From Actinoplanes subtropicus (GTDB taxonomy: Bacteria; Actinomycetota; Actinomycetes; Mycobacteriales; Micromonosporaceae), in assembly GCF_000721705.1 (NCBI RefSeq), contig NZ_JOJL01000009.1, positions 74,795 through 138,794 on the forward strand: a DNA stretch of 64,000 nt. The letters run 5' to 3'. Positions 1-8,490 of this stretch are shown piece by piece. The stretch's first letter is position 1. Each line of letters begins with the position of its first letter. The position numbers and the translations under genes were made by a program. The notes under the pieces were generated by a model. It saw only the letters and a list, made by a program, of their open reading frames with translations. It made no database searches and was not told the DNA's origin.

Positions 1-17
1 ATGGGATCTTCAGGCAT
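1..17 (-). CDS. start of next ABC ATPase gene (partial)
   Basis: On the minus strand an ATG at 17-15 overlaps the stop codon of the neighbouring ATPase gene and opens a frame reading M-P-E-D-P before the window ends. In dipeptide/oligopeptide transporter operons the DppD-type ATPase is normally followed by a DppF-type ATPase, so this is probably its first codons. Only five codons are visible, so the assignment rests on position alone. Confidence 0.35.
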
Positions 18-1026
18 TGGCGTTCTCCCCCGAAGACGAAGCCGGAGATGAGGCGAGGAGCCGACCGCGCAGCTCGGCTGCCCACGAACACCGCACCCAT
101 CCCCCGTCGAGCGCGGTGAGCTGCTGATCGTGCGACCGGCAGGCGTCCACGGCATGCGGGCAGCGGGGCGCGAACCGGCAGCCGCCGGGCGCCTCGAAGG
201 CGGAGACCGGCCGGCCGGGAATCGCGTTCAACCGGGGCGCGGTGGCGGTGACGCTCGGCCGGGCCTGGACGAGGGCGGCGCTGTACGGGTGGAGCGGGTC
301 GTCGTGCAGCCGCTGCGAGCCGCGGGTCTCCACGATCTGCCCGGCGTACATGACGGTGGTCCGGTCGCACACCGCGCCGGCCAGTTCCAGGTCGTGGGTG
401 ATGAACAGCATGGCCAGGCCGCGGTCGCGGCGCAGATCGTCGAGGATGGCCATCACCTCGGCCTGGGTGGTGACGTCCAGGGCGGTGGTGCACTCGTCGG
501 CGAGCAGCAGCCGCGGCTCGGAGAGCAGCGCCGTGGCGATCATGACGCGTTGCAGCATGCCGCCGGAGAGTTCGTGCGGGAATTGGCGCAGCCGCTTCGC
601 CGGGTCGTCGATGCCGACCTCCTCCAGGGCAGCGGCCGCGCGGCGGCGCGCCTCGGCCCGGGGCACGTCGTCGAGGAGGCGCAGGGACTCGGTCATGAAG
701 TCGTCGATCCGCCGGACCGGGTTGATGTGCGCCCGCGGGTCCTGGAAGACCACCGCCACCCGGGCGCGGTGCCGGCGCAGCTCGGCCCCGTGCAGGGCGA
801 GCACATCGGCGCCGTCGAAGGTGACCCGGCCGGACACCCGGGCGCCGAGAGGCAGCAGCCGGGCGATCGCCTTGGCGGTCATCGACTTCCCGGAGCCCGA
901 CTCGCCGACCAGGCCCATCGCCTCGCCCGCGGCGATCTGGAAGGCGGTGCCGGTGATGACCTCGCGCTGCTCGTCGCCGAGCCGCAGCCGTACGGTGAGG
1001 TCGGAAACCTCGAGCAGCGCGCTCAT
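10..1026 (-). CDS. ABC transporter ATPase, DppD/OppD type
   Basis: ATP-binding subunit of a peptide/nickel/opine-class importer, acting on the cytoplasmic face of the membrane. The 338-residue protein has Walker A GESGSGKS at residues 41-48, the ABC signature LSGGMLQRV, a Walker B LLLADECTTALD and the H-loop FITHD. The C-terminal Cys-containing stretch RFAPRCPHAVDAC is typical of the OppD/DppD extension. It is the fourth gene of a minus-strand operon (binding protein, two permeases, this ATPase); its start overlaps the stop of the upstream permease in a TCAT (ATGA) junction, so the two are probably translationally coupled. A second ATPase appears to begin at the window edge. Substrate cannot be told from this subunit. 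Confidence 0.93.
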   Translation of the reverse strand: MSALLEVSDLTVRLRLGDEQREVITGTAFQIAAGEAMGLVGESGSGKSMTAKAIARLLPLGARVSGRVTFDGADVLALHGAELRRHRARVAVVFQDPRAHINPVRRIDDFMTESLRLLDDVPRAEARRRAAAALEEVGIDDPAKRLRQFPHELSGGMLQRVMIATALLSEPRLLLADECTTALDVTTQAEVMAILDDLRRDRGLAMLFITHDLELAGAVCDRTTVMYAGQIVETRGSQRLHDDPLHPYSAALVQARPSVTATAPRLNAIPGRPVSAFEAPGGCRFAPRCPHAVDACRSHDQQLTALDGGWVRCSWAAELRGRLLASSPASSSGENANA

Positions 1027-1877
1027 CGGCGGGACTCCTTCGCCCGGGCTTCCAGGCGTTCGCCGAGGAAGGTGACCGCGGAGACGACCGCCACGATGCA
1101 GACCGCCGCCGACAGCGACTCCAGCGGATAGCCCTGCAACAGGCCGGACTTACCGTCGGAGATCATGACGCCCCAATCGGCCTGCGGCGACTGCACGCCG
1201 AGGCCGAGGAACGAGATGGCCGCGAGATCCACCATGGCGAAGCCGAACATGATGGTCCCCTGCGCGATGATCAGGGCGGAGATGTTGGGCAGCAGATGCC
1301 GCAGGCACAACCGCCAGGCGCTGAAACCCTGAACTTCCAGGGCCGCGACGTACGTCATGGCCCGCTCCTTGAGCGCGGCGCCGCGCAACACGCGGGTCAC
1401 GTACGGGATGTAGGCGACCGCGAGCGCGAGCCCGGCGGAGAGGAGCCCCGGCCCGAGGATCGCGGCGGCGACGACGGCCAGCAGGATGCCCGGGAAGGCG
1501 AACAGCACGTCGAGGACCGCGGCGGCGAAGGCGTCGACCACCCCGCCGAACCAGGCCGTGACCACGGCGATCAGCGAGCCGGCGACGATCGCGACCAGGG
1601 CGACGAAGGCCGCGCCGGTCAGCGTCGTCCGGGCGCCGGCCATCAGGCGGCTGAGCAGGTCGCGTCCCTGCCCGTCGAAACCCAGGACGTGCGAGCCGTA
1701 CGCGCCGACGTTGGCGAACGAGAGGTCGGCCAAGTTGGGGTCGAACGGCCGCAGCACCGGGCCGACGATCGCCAGCAGCACCGCGACGGCGACGACGGCG
1801 AGGCTGGTCCAGCCGAGCACGCCGAGCCCCGACCGGCGGCGCCGGCGGGTGACGATGTCGAGGGTCAGCACGCTCAT
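1023..1877 (-). CDS. ABC transporter permease, DppC type
   Basis: Inner-membrane permease of the same peptide-class importer, 284 residues from the ATG at 1877. The N-terminus has basic RRRRR followed by a first membrane segment (LGWTSLAVVAVAVLLAIV), then a periplasm-facing stretch (LGFDGQGRDLLSRLMAGART) characteristic of DppC/OppC, and five further hydrophobic segments. The EAA-like loop (VAALEVQGFSAWRLCLRHLLPN) contacts the ATPase. A much longer open frame runs upstream, but the hydrophobic protein starts here and the ATG overlaps the stop of the DppB-type gene, so I reject the longer form. The gene overlaps its neighbours on both sides by 4 bp. Confidence 0.92.
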   Translation of the reverse strand: MSVLTLDIVTRRRRRSGLGVLGWTSLAVVAVAVLLAIVGPVLRPFDPNLADLSFANVGAYGSHVLGFDGQGRDLLSRLMAGARTTLTGAAFVALVAIVAGSLIAVVTAWFGGVVDAFAAAVLDVLFAFPGILLAVVAAAILGPGLLSAGLALAVAYIPYVTRVLRGAALKERAMTYVAALEVQGFSAWRLCLRHLLPNISALIIAQGTIMFGFAMVDLAAISFLGLGVQSPQADWGVMISDGKSGLLQGYPLESLSAAVCIVAVVSAVTFLGERLEARAKESRR

Positions 1878-2821
1878 GCGGCTCGGCCTCCCAGCGTGAG
1901 ACGCGGATCGAGCACGGCGTACGCGATGTCGACCAGCATGTTGGTGAGTACGAAGGCGAGCACGAGCACGAGGCTGATGCCCTGGACGACGGCGACGTCC
2001 TTGTTCTGCGCGGCCTGCACCAGGTACGCGCCCAGGCCATTGAGCCCGAACGCGGTCTCCACCACGGCGGACAGCGCGATCAGGCTGGCGATCGTGATGC
2101 CGACGACCGTGGTGATCGGGATCGCCGCGTTGCGCAGGACGTGCCGGCGGACCACCGACGGCCAGGGCAGGCCCCGGCTGACCGCGGTCTGCACGTGCTC
2201 CCGGCCGGTCTCCTCCCGTACGGCCGCCCGGGTCACCCGGGTGACCAGCGCGACCGACGTCGCGGCCAGGGCGAGCGCCGGCAGCAGCAGGTGCCGCAGC
2301 GAGTCGGCGAAGCCGTGGCCGGTGCCCAGCGCGGGCAGCCAGCCCAGCTTGACCGCCACCACGAACTGCAGCACGACCGCCGCGGCGAACGAGGGCAGCG
2401 CCGCCGAGACCGTCGAGGCCAGCAGCACCCCGTTGTCGACCAGCCCCTTCCCGAGCGCGCCGAGGATGCCGAGCCCGACCCCGGCGATCACGATGATCAC
2501 CGAGGTGAGCAGGACGAGGCCGGCGGTCACGCCGACCCGCTGGCCGATCAGGGTGGAGACGTTCTCGTGCAGCGGGATGGACTCGCCGAGATCGCCGTGC
2601 AGGGCCGAGACGAGCCAGTGCCAGTAGCGCACCAGAAACGGCTCGTTCAGGTGGTAGCGGGCCTCGAGCTGGGCCTTGGCCTCGGGCGGCAGCGGCCGGT
2701 TGCCGGTCAGCGCGGACAGCGGGCTGCCCGGCGAGACGTACAGCGCGCCGTAGATCGCGAAGCTGGCCACCAGCATGGTGGCGACCAGCATCGCGGTCCG
2801 CCGGGCCAGGAACCGGGTCAC
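1874..2821 (-). CDS. ABC transporter permease, DppB type
   Basis: First membrane subunit of the importer, 315 residues from a GTG at 2821. It begins MTRFLARRTAM followed by the first membrane segment and the conserved post-TM1 sequence PGSPLSALTGNRPLPPEA / LEARYHLNEPF.VRYW, which identifies DppB/OppB permeases. Later segments include the coupling loop region REEHVQTAVSRGLPWPSVVRRHVLRNA. The GTG start overlaps the stop of the binding-protein gene (GTGA), supporting this start over the far longer open frame that continues into the binding-protein gene. Partner of the DppC-type permease downstream. Confidence 0.92.
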   Translation of the reverse strand: MTRFLARRTAMLVATMLVASFAIYGALYVSPGSPLSALTGNRPLPPEAKAQLEARYHLNEPFLVRYWHWLVSALHGDLGESIPLHENVSTLIGQRVGVTAGLVLLTSVIIVIAGVGLGILGALGKGLVDNGVLLASTVSAALPSFAAAVVLQFVVAVKLGWLPALGTGHGFADSLRHLLLPALALAATSVALVTRVTRAAVREETGREHVQTAVSRGLPWPSVVRRHVLRNAAIPITTVVGITIASLIALSAVVETAFGLNGLGAYLVQAAQNKDVAVVQGISLVLVLAFVLTNMLVDIAYAVLDPRLTLGGRAA

Positions 2822-4476
2822 CGGGTTCCACCGAGGGTGACCGCCCACGGCCCGGCCATGTACTGGAAGGTGGCCGGGGCGCCGGTCACCGCCTTGTTCA
2901 TGACCAGCACGGTGTTGGGCGCGGCGAGCGGGATCCAGACCAGCTGCTCGGTGATGATCTTCTGAGCGGCCACCACGTCCTCGGCCCGCTTGACCGGGTT
3001 CGCCTCGCCGCGGGAGGCCTCGAGGCTGCGGGTGACCTCCGGGTTCGTCCAGCTGTCGAAGTTCTGCGTGGCGCCGGCCAGGGCGAAGGTGCGGTAGAGC
3101 GCCGCCGGGTCGGCGAAGTCGCCGTAGTTCATCGTCGGGAACGCGTCGACCGAGCCGAAGGCCTTGGGGTCGGTGAAGAAGTTGACGTAGTTCGCCGGGC
3201 TGACGTTCTTCATCGTGACCTCGAGGCCGATCGCCTCGGCGGCCGCCTTCACCGCCAGGGCCAGGGTGTGCAGCGACGGGATCCCGGAGGAGGTGCCGAT
3301 CGTGATGCTCTGCCCGGCCAGGTCGAGCGGCTTGGCCAGCTCCTGCGACTTGGCCGCGTCCCGGCTCAGCTCGGGCAGGTCGGCGTACGCCTGGGCGAAG
3401 GTGTCCGGCGCGTAGCCCCAGGTCCCGGAGGCGGCGATCGCGTGCGGCAGGTTGGCGGCCCCGCGGTAGACCGTGCTGATGATGCCCTGCCGGTCGATCC
3501 CGTACGAGATGGCCTGGCGGACCTTCGGGTCGGCGAGCGGGCCCTTGGTGGCGCTGATGACCAGGGCCGCCGTGGCCGACGGCGCGCCCTGATAGACCTT
3601 CACCGACGGGTCGCTCTCCAGCTGCCCCAGCGTGCTGAGCGCGTTCACGTAGCCGCCCGACAGCGCCCCGGTCTTGACGCCGGCCGTGAAGCTCGCGTCG
3701 TCCGGCACGCCGGCGATGGTCAGGCTCTTGAGCCGCGGCTTGGGCAGGCTCGTGTCCCAGTAACTCGGGTTGGGCACCACCTTCACGCCCTGCCCGGTCT
3801 TCCAGGAGTCCAGCTTGAACGGCCCGGAGCACATCGTCCCGCCGCTGACCGTGCCGAAATTCTCGCCCTTCGCCTGCACGTACGCCTGCTGCAGGATCTC
3901 GCCGGGGGCCGCCGACAGCTCGCTGAGCAGCCAGTAGTCCGGTTGTTTCAGGGTGATCCGGAAGGTCTTGTCGCCGGTCGCCTCGATCGCCGACACCCGG
4001 GTGAAGTCCTCGCTGTAGAAGCCGCCGGCGGCCGGGTCGGCGGCCCGCTTCAGGCTGAACACCGCGTCCTTGGCGGTGACCGGCGAGCCGTCCCAGAACG
4101 TCGCGGCCGAGTTGATCGTGAAGTCGAACCGGGTCGGCGACGTGGTGGTCACCTTGGCCAGCCCGTCGCCGATCGTCAGGTCCGGCTTCTGCCGCAGCAG
4201 CGCGTCGCAGAGCAGCGGGTCGACCGTGTTCTCCGGGTAGTCGAACGCCTTGATCGGGTCGAGGGTCTGGGTCTCCCGGTAGGTCGCCCAGGTCAGATCG
4301 CCCGCGTCGGCGGTCGGTGCCGGGCTGAGCACGGTGAACCCGCTGGTCGGCGCCGACGCGGCGGCCGATCCGGCGGGCTGCGGAGCCGGGGCGCCGCTGC
4401 ACGCCACGAGCGCCATGGCGGCCGCGAGGCCGGTGAGGCCGCCGGCGGCGCGGCGGCGGGTGAACACCTCGGACAT
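2818..4476 (-). CDS. ABC substrate-binding lipoprotein, SBP_bac_5 family
   Basis: Extracellular solute-binding protein that delivers substrate to the permeases. The 552-residue protein begins with an Arg-rich n-region, a hydrophobic stretch (LTGLAAAMAL) and the lipobox LVAC, so it should be lipid-anchored. The mature part has family-5 features: a YRETQTLDPIKAFDYPE opening, FTINSAATFWDGSPVTAKD, and RQAISYGIDRQGI. The start at 4476 is set by the signal peptide and a good GGGGAGAGG ribosome site just upstream. It is first in its operon and lies behind a promoter with an operator-like sequence. Family members bind peptides, nickel, opines, or sugars; the adjacent amidohydrolase hints at an amide or N-acyl compound, which is inference. 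Confidence 0.93.
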   Translation of the reverse strand: MSEVFTRRRAAGGLTGLAAAMALVACSGAPAPQPAGSAAASAPTSGFTVLSPAPTADAGDLTWATYRETQTLDPIKAFDYPENTVDPLLCDALLRQKPDLTIGDGLAKVTTTSPTRFDFTINSAATFWDGSPVTAKDAVFSLKRAADPAAGGFYSEDFTRVSAIEATGDKTFRITLKQPDYWLLSELSAAPGEILQQAYVQAKGENFGTVSGGTMCSGPFKLDSWKTGQGVKVVPNPSYWDTSLPKPRLKSLTIAGVPDDASFTAGVKTGALSGGYVNALSTLGQLESDPSVKVYQGAPSATAALVISATKGPLADPKVRQAISYGIDRQGIISTVYRGAANLPHAIAASGTWGYAPDTFAQAYADLPELSRDAAKSQELAKPLDLAGQSITIGTSSGIPSLHTLALAVKAAAEAIGLEVTMKNVSPANYVNFFTDPKAFGSVDAFPTMNYGDFADPAALYRTFALAGATQNFDSWTNPEVTRSLEASRGEANPVKRAEDVVAAQKIITEQLVWIPLAAPNTVLVMNKAVTGAPATFQYMAGPWAVTLGGTR

Positions 4477-4505
4477 CGACCTCTCCCCTCGTTCCCTTGC
4501 CGGGG

Positions 4506-4545
4506 AACGTATGCCGACGGAAACAACAATGTCAACGGTGTTCAC
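4506..4545 (-). promoter_or_regulatory. promoter and operator of the peptide-ABC operon
   Basis: On the minus strand TTGACA (4535-4530), an 18-bp spacer and TACGTT (4511-4506) make a good vegetative promoter 30 bp upstream of the binding-protein start. The -35 box lies inside the pseudo-palindrome GTCAACGGTGTTCAC (4531-4545), whose six-base arms match at 5 of 6 positions around a 3-bp centre. A nearly identical sequence precedes the amidohydrolase gene. Likely target of the TetR protein encoded alongside. Confidence 0.6.
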
Positions 4546-4584
4546 AAACTTGTTCGCATCGCTGTTTCGAGCGAAACTGACCGC

Positions 4585-5280
4585 ATGGAACGGACAGGAC
4601 GCGCACGGGCCCGAGGGTCGCTGAGCCAGGAGGAGATCGTCACGGTCGCCCTGGAGATCGCCGAGACCGAGGGGCCGGACGCGGTGACGTTCCGGCGGCT
4701 GGGCTCGGCCCTCGGCGTCGCGCCCACCGCCGTTCTGCGGCACTTCCGGGACAAGGACGACCTGCTGCTCGCGCTGGGCGCCCGGCTGCTCGAGGACGCG
4801 ATCTCCCAGGTGGACGTCGACGAGCCGGACTGGCGTACCCGGCTGCTCACGCTGTGCCGGGCCACCCGCCGGTCGTTCGAGGCCCACCCCCGGGTGGCGG
4901 TCCTGGTGGCCACCCGCACGCTGCGCCGCGAGGCCGAGTTCCAGGCCGCCGACCTGGTGATCGGTGCGGTCGAGCAGGCCGGCCTGCGGGGGCGGGAGGC
5001 GGCCCGGATCTATCGGGTGCTGGCCGACACCGCCCTGGCCTGGACGGCGTTCCTGGCCGCCTCCCGCGCGGTCGACACCGACGCCATGGAGCGCGACGGC
5101 CTGGCCTGGACCCGGGAGTACCTGGTGTTGCCGGCCGGCCGGTTCCCGCACATCCAGGACGTCGCCGGACATCTCGCCGAGGTCAACCAGGAGGACCAGT
5201 TCGAGCTGGCGCTGGAATTGATCTTCGACGCGGTCGCCGCCCGGGGCGCGGCCGCGGCCGCTCGAAGTGAACGCTGTTGA
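4585..5280 (+). CDS. TetR family transcriptional regulator
   Basis: DNA-binding repressor of 231 residues, divergent from the ABC operon and ending against the amidohydrolase gene. The N-terminal helix-turn-helix is clear: LSQEEIVTVALEIAETEGPDAVTFRRLGSALGVAPTAVLRHFRDKDDLL, the canonical TetR pattern. The C-terminal ligand-binding part is helical and unassigned. The ATG at 4585 gives the usual short basic tail before the HTH; a longer open frame upstream is antisense to the binding-protein gene and is rejected. Its last codons overlap the downstream operator-like sequence. It probably controls both neighbours through the paired sites at 4531-4545 and 5267-5281. Confidence 0.92.
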   Translation: MERTGRARARGSLSQEEIVTVALEIAETEGPDAVTFRRLGSALGVAPTAVLRHFRDKDDLLLALGARLLEDAISQVDVDEPDWRTRLLTLCRATRRSFEAHPRVAVLVATRTLRREAEFQAADLVIGAVEQAGLRGREAARIYRVLADTALAWTAFLAASRAVDTDAMERDGLAWTREYLVLPAGRFPHIQDVAGHLAEVNQEDQFELALELIFDAVAARGAAAAARSERC

Positions 5281-5305
5281 CAACGTCATTCATTTGCCGT
5301 TTCAT
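5267..5305 (+). promoter_or_regulatory. operator and promoter of the amidohydrolase gene
   Basis: GTGAACGCTGTTGAC (5267-5281) matches the reverse complement of the operator at 4531-4545 (GTGAACACCGTTGAC) at 13 of 15 positions. It overlaps the TetR stop codon and contains TTGACA (5277-5282) as a -35 box; a weak -10 would fall near 5300-5305, placing transcription start at or next to the ATG at 5312. No Shine-Dalgarno sequence is visible there, so the mRNA may be leaderless. Confidence 0.55.
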
Positions 5306-5311
5306 CGCGGC

Positions 5312-6955
5312 ATGACAGACGTTCTGGCAGACCTGCTCTTCGTCGGCGGTCCCGTGCTCACCATCGACGGCGCCCGGACCCGGGCCCGCGCCCTCGCCGT
5401 CCGCGACGGCCGGATCCTCGCGGTCGGCCACGGCCTCGACGACCTGCGCGGGCCGAAGACCGAGGTGGTCGACCTCCGCGGGCGCCTGCTGCTGCCGGGT
5501 TTCCAGGACGCCCACGTGCACGCGGTGTACGGCGGCATCGAGATGGGCCAGTGCGATCTGACCGGGATCGTCGGCCCCGAGGAAACCCTGACCAAGATCC
5601 GCGAGTACGCCGAGTCGCACCCCGGCGCGGGCTGGATCACCGGCAGCGGCTGGTCGCTGGAGAGCTTCCCCGGCGGCGTACCCACCCGCGGCCTGCTGGA
5701 CCGGGTCGTGCCGGACCGGCCGGTCTACCTCACCAACCGCGACCATCACGGCGCCTGGGTCAACACGGTGGCGCTCGGCCGGGCCGGCCTCACCCGGGAC
5801 ACCCCCGACCCGGCGGACGGCGTCATCAACCGCGACGCGGGCGGCGAACCGGTGGGCTGCCTGCAGGAGGGTGCCATGGGGCTGGTCGCCAGGCTCATCC
5901 CCCCGACGACGTTCCAGGAGCGGCTCGACGGCCTGCTCCGGGCGCAGCGGCTGCTGCACTCGCTGGGCATCACCGGCTGGCAGGACGCGCTGCTCGGGGA
6001 CCAGCAGGGCCACCCCAACCCGGCCGACGCCTACCGGGCCGCCGCGCTCGACGGCACGCTCACCGCCACCGTCACCGGCGCCCTGTGGTGGGAGCGGGAC
6101 CGCGGCGCCGAGCAGATCGCCGGGCTCGTCGAGGCCCGCCGGCGGTTCAGCACCGGCCGCCTCACCTGCTCGACCGTCAAGATCATGCAGGACGGCGTCG
6201 CCGAGAACCACACGGCCGCCATGACCGAGCCGTACCTGGACAAGTGCGGCTGCGCGACCGCGAACCGCGGCCTCAGCTTCGTCGATCCGGCCGCGCTCGC
6301 CGAGTACGTCACCGCGCTGGACGGCCTCGACTTCCAGGTCCACTTCCACGCCCTGGGCGACCGCGCGGTCCGCGAGGCGCTCGACGCGGTCGAGGCGGCG
6401 CGGCGGGCCAACGGCTTCCGGGACACCCGCCCCCACCTGGCCCACCTCCAGGTGATCCAGCCCGACGACCTGCCCCGCTTCCGCCGGCTCGGCGCCACCG
6501 CGAACATCCAGCCGCTGTGGGCGGCGCACGAGCCGCAGATGGACGAGCTGACCATCCCGTTCCTCGGCCCGGAGCGGGCCGAGCGGCAATACCTCTTCGC
6601 CGACCTTCTGCGTACGGGGGCGACGCTCGCCGCCGGCAGCGACTGGCCGGTCAGCGACGCCGACCCGATCCAGGGCATGCACGTCGCGGTCAACCGGGCC
6701 GTCCCCGGCTCGACCGCCCCGGCGTTCCTGCCCGATCAGCGGCTCGACCTGGCGACCGCGCTGGCCGCGTACACCGCCGGCACCGCGTACGTGAACCACC
6801 GCGACGACAGCGGCAGCCTGCGCGCCGGCAACGTCGCCGACCTCGTCGTCCTCGACCGGGACCCGTTCGACGGCCCGGCCGACGCCATCGGCGCCACCAA
6901 GGTGGCGCTGACCTGGGTCTCCGGGGAGCTGGTGCACGCCGCGCCGGACGCCTGA
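5312..6955 (+). CDS. amidohydrolase family protein, YtcJ-like
   Basis: Predicted metal-dependent amidohydrolase (Amidohydro_3/YtcJ group) of 547 residues. Visible metal-site features are the LPGFQDAHVHAVYGG motif (His68-x-His70), the HFHALGDRAV segment with its His, PHLAHLQV, and the C-terminal GSDWPVSDADP with the catalytic Asp. An upstream GTG at 5267 is in frame but lies in the TetR stop/operator region; the ATG at 5312 gives the expected LLFVGGPVLTIDGA start. It follows the TetR gene and shares its putative operator with the divergent peptide-type ABC operon, so it may hydrolyse the imported compound. Substrates of YtcJ proteins are largely unknown; cytosolic, no signal peptide. Confidence 0.9.
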   Translation: MTDVLADLLFVGGPVLTIDGARTRARALAVRDGRILAVGHGLDDLRGPKTEVVDLRGRLLLPGFQDAHVHAVYGGIEMGQCDLTGIVGPEETLTKIREYAESHPGAGWITGSGWSLESFPGGVPTRGLLDRVVPDRPVYLTNRDHHGAWVNTVALGRAGLTRDTPDPADGVINRDAGGEPVGCLQEGAMGLVARLIPPTTFQERLDGLLRAQRLLHSLGITGWQDALLGDQQGHPNPADAYRAAALDGTLTATVTGALWWERDRGAEQIAGLVEARRRFSTGRLTCSTVKIMQDGVAENHTAAMTEPYLDKCGCATANRGLSFVDPAALAEYVTALDGLDFQVHFHALGDRAVREALDAVEAARRANGFRDTRPHLAHLQVIQPDDLPRFRRLGATANIQPLWAAHEPQMDELTIPFLGPERAERQYLFADLLRTGATLAAGSDWPVSDADPIQGMHVAVNRAVPGSTAPAFLPDQRLDLATALAAYTAGTAYVNHRDDSGSLRAGNVADLVVLDRDPFDGPADAIGATKVALTWVSGELVHAAPDA

Positions 6956-7036
6956 GCCGCTCCCCGACGGGAGCACCTGGGTTGCGCCTCCGGCGAAGGC
7001 CAAAAGATCAGACACATCTTTGCCGATGGACCGGGC

Positions 7037-8479
7037 ATGACCGCCGCCGACCTCCTCTCCCCGGACCCCCTCCTGCATCTGCTGCGGCGGGCCACCTACG
7101 GCCCGAGGCCCGCCGCCGTCGCCGAGATCCGCCGGCTCGGCGCGGCGGCGTGGCTGGACGCCCAGCTCGACCCGGCGTCGATCGACGACCCCGTCGCGGA
7201 CGACCTGGTGGCGCGGTTCCCGTGGTGCACGGCGACGATTCCGGCGATCCGCGCCGCCGCGGCGGCCAAGACCCTCAAGGTGTACGACTGGACACCGGTC
7301 TGGCAGGTCAGCTTCGCCACCTTCGCCCGCGCGGTCTGGAGCAAGCGGCAACTGCTCGAGGTGATGACCGAGTTCTGGTCGAACCACTTCAACGTGATCT
7401 GCCCGGACGGCGACACCTGGGACAGCCGCGCCGACTACGACGCGGCCGTGCTCCGTACGTACGCGCTGGGAAGTTTTTCGGATCTTTTGAAGGCCGTCGT
7501 CCGGCACCCGGCGATGCTCACCTACCTCGACAACCGGTCGTCGACCAAGGCCGCCCCGAACGAGAACTACGGCCGTGAGCTGCTCGAACTGCACACCGTC
7601 GGGATACCGTACGGGGAATCCGACGTGCGCGACGCCGCCCGCCTGCTCACCGGCCTGACCGTCGACAACGCCACCGGCCTCTACCGATACGACCCGGCCC
7701 GGCACGCGGTCGGCGCGGTGACCGTCCTCGGCTTCTCGCACCCCAACCCGAGCGCCGACGGCGGCGAGCAGGCGGTCCTCGCCCTGCTCGACTACCTGGC
7801 GCTGCACCCGTCGACGGCCCGCCGGATCGTCACCAAGCTCTGCGTCCGGTTCGTCGCGGACGACCCGCCGGTCAGCCTGATCACCAGCCTGATGAAGGTC
7901 TACCTGGACAACCGGTCGGCGATCGCGCCGGTGCTGCGCGCCCTCTTCGCGTCGCCGGAGTTCGCGGCGTCGATCGGGGCGAAGACCCGGACGCCGTACG
8001 AGGACATCGTGGCCACCCTGCGCACGCTCGACTACGGTCCCGAGCCCGCCGGCACCAAGGCGATCGAGTCGCTCTACTGGACCTGCGCGAACGCCGGTCA
8101 GGCGCCGCTGGCCTGGGGCCCGCCCAACGGCTACCCCGACGTCGCGGCCGCCTGGGTCTCGCCGGCGAGCCAACTGGTGCGCTGGAACGCCCACCTGAAC
8201 GTGGGCGCCGGCTACTGGCCGGCCACCCTGGTGCGGCCGCCGTCGCTGCTCGCGGCGTTCGCCGGGACGCCGACGCCGGCCACCTACGGCGCGCTGATCG
8301 ACGCCACGTCCCTCCGCCTGTTGCAGACGACCCTGCCGGACCCGCAGCGGGAGGCGCTGGCCGGCTTCTTCGGCAAGACCACGGCGAGCCCGGTCGGGGC
8401 CAAGGACCCGGCGATCGACTGGATGTTCCCGTACCTGATGGCCATGCTGCTCAACTCCCCGACCTTCGCGCTGCGCTGA
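7037..8479 (+). CDS. DUF1800 family protein
   Basis: Protein of 480 residues with the hallmarks of DUF1800: LLRRATYGP near the N-terminus, VMTEFWSNHFNV, and NENYGRELLELHTVG. DUF1800 proteins nearly always sit next to a DUF1501 protein, as here (11 bp downstream), and the pair has been linked to exported or surface functions, but no biochemical role is established. No signal peptide is visible in this member. The ATG at 7037 is the first good start after the amidohydrolase; the 81-bp gap contains no strong ribosome site. The two genes are probably one transcription unit. Confidence 0.9.
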   Translation: MTAADLLSPDPLLHLLRRATYGPRPAAVAEIRRLGAAAWLDAQLDPASIDDPVADDLVARFPWCTATIPAIRAAAAAKTLKVYDWTPVWQVSFATFARAVWSKRQLLEVMTEFWSNHFNVICPDGDTWDSRADYDAAVLRTYALGSFSDLLKAVVRHPAMLTYLDNRSSTKAAPNENYGRELLELHTVGIPYGESDVRDAARLLTGLTVDNATGLYRYDPARHAVGAVTVLGFSHPNPSADGGEQAVLALLDYLALHPSTARRIVTKLCVRFVADDPPVSLITSLMKVYLDNRSAIAPVLRALFASPEFAASIGAKTRTPYEDIVATLRTLDYGPEPAGTKAIESLYWTCANAGQAPLAWGPPNGYPDVAAAWVSPASQLVRWNAHLNVGAGYWPATLVRPPSLLAAFAGTPTPATYGALIDATSLRLLQTTLPDPQREALAGFFGKTTASPVGAKDPAIDWMFPYLMAMLLNSPTFALR

Positions 8480-8490
8480 GGAGCGACACC

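Noticed and set aside
5183..8194. Very long open frame on the minus strand across the amidohydrolase and DUF1800 genes
   Set aside because: It is the antisense shadow of two well-recognised genes; its translation is Arg/Gly/Val-rich with no domain, an effect of GC-biased third positions.
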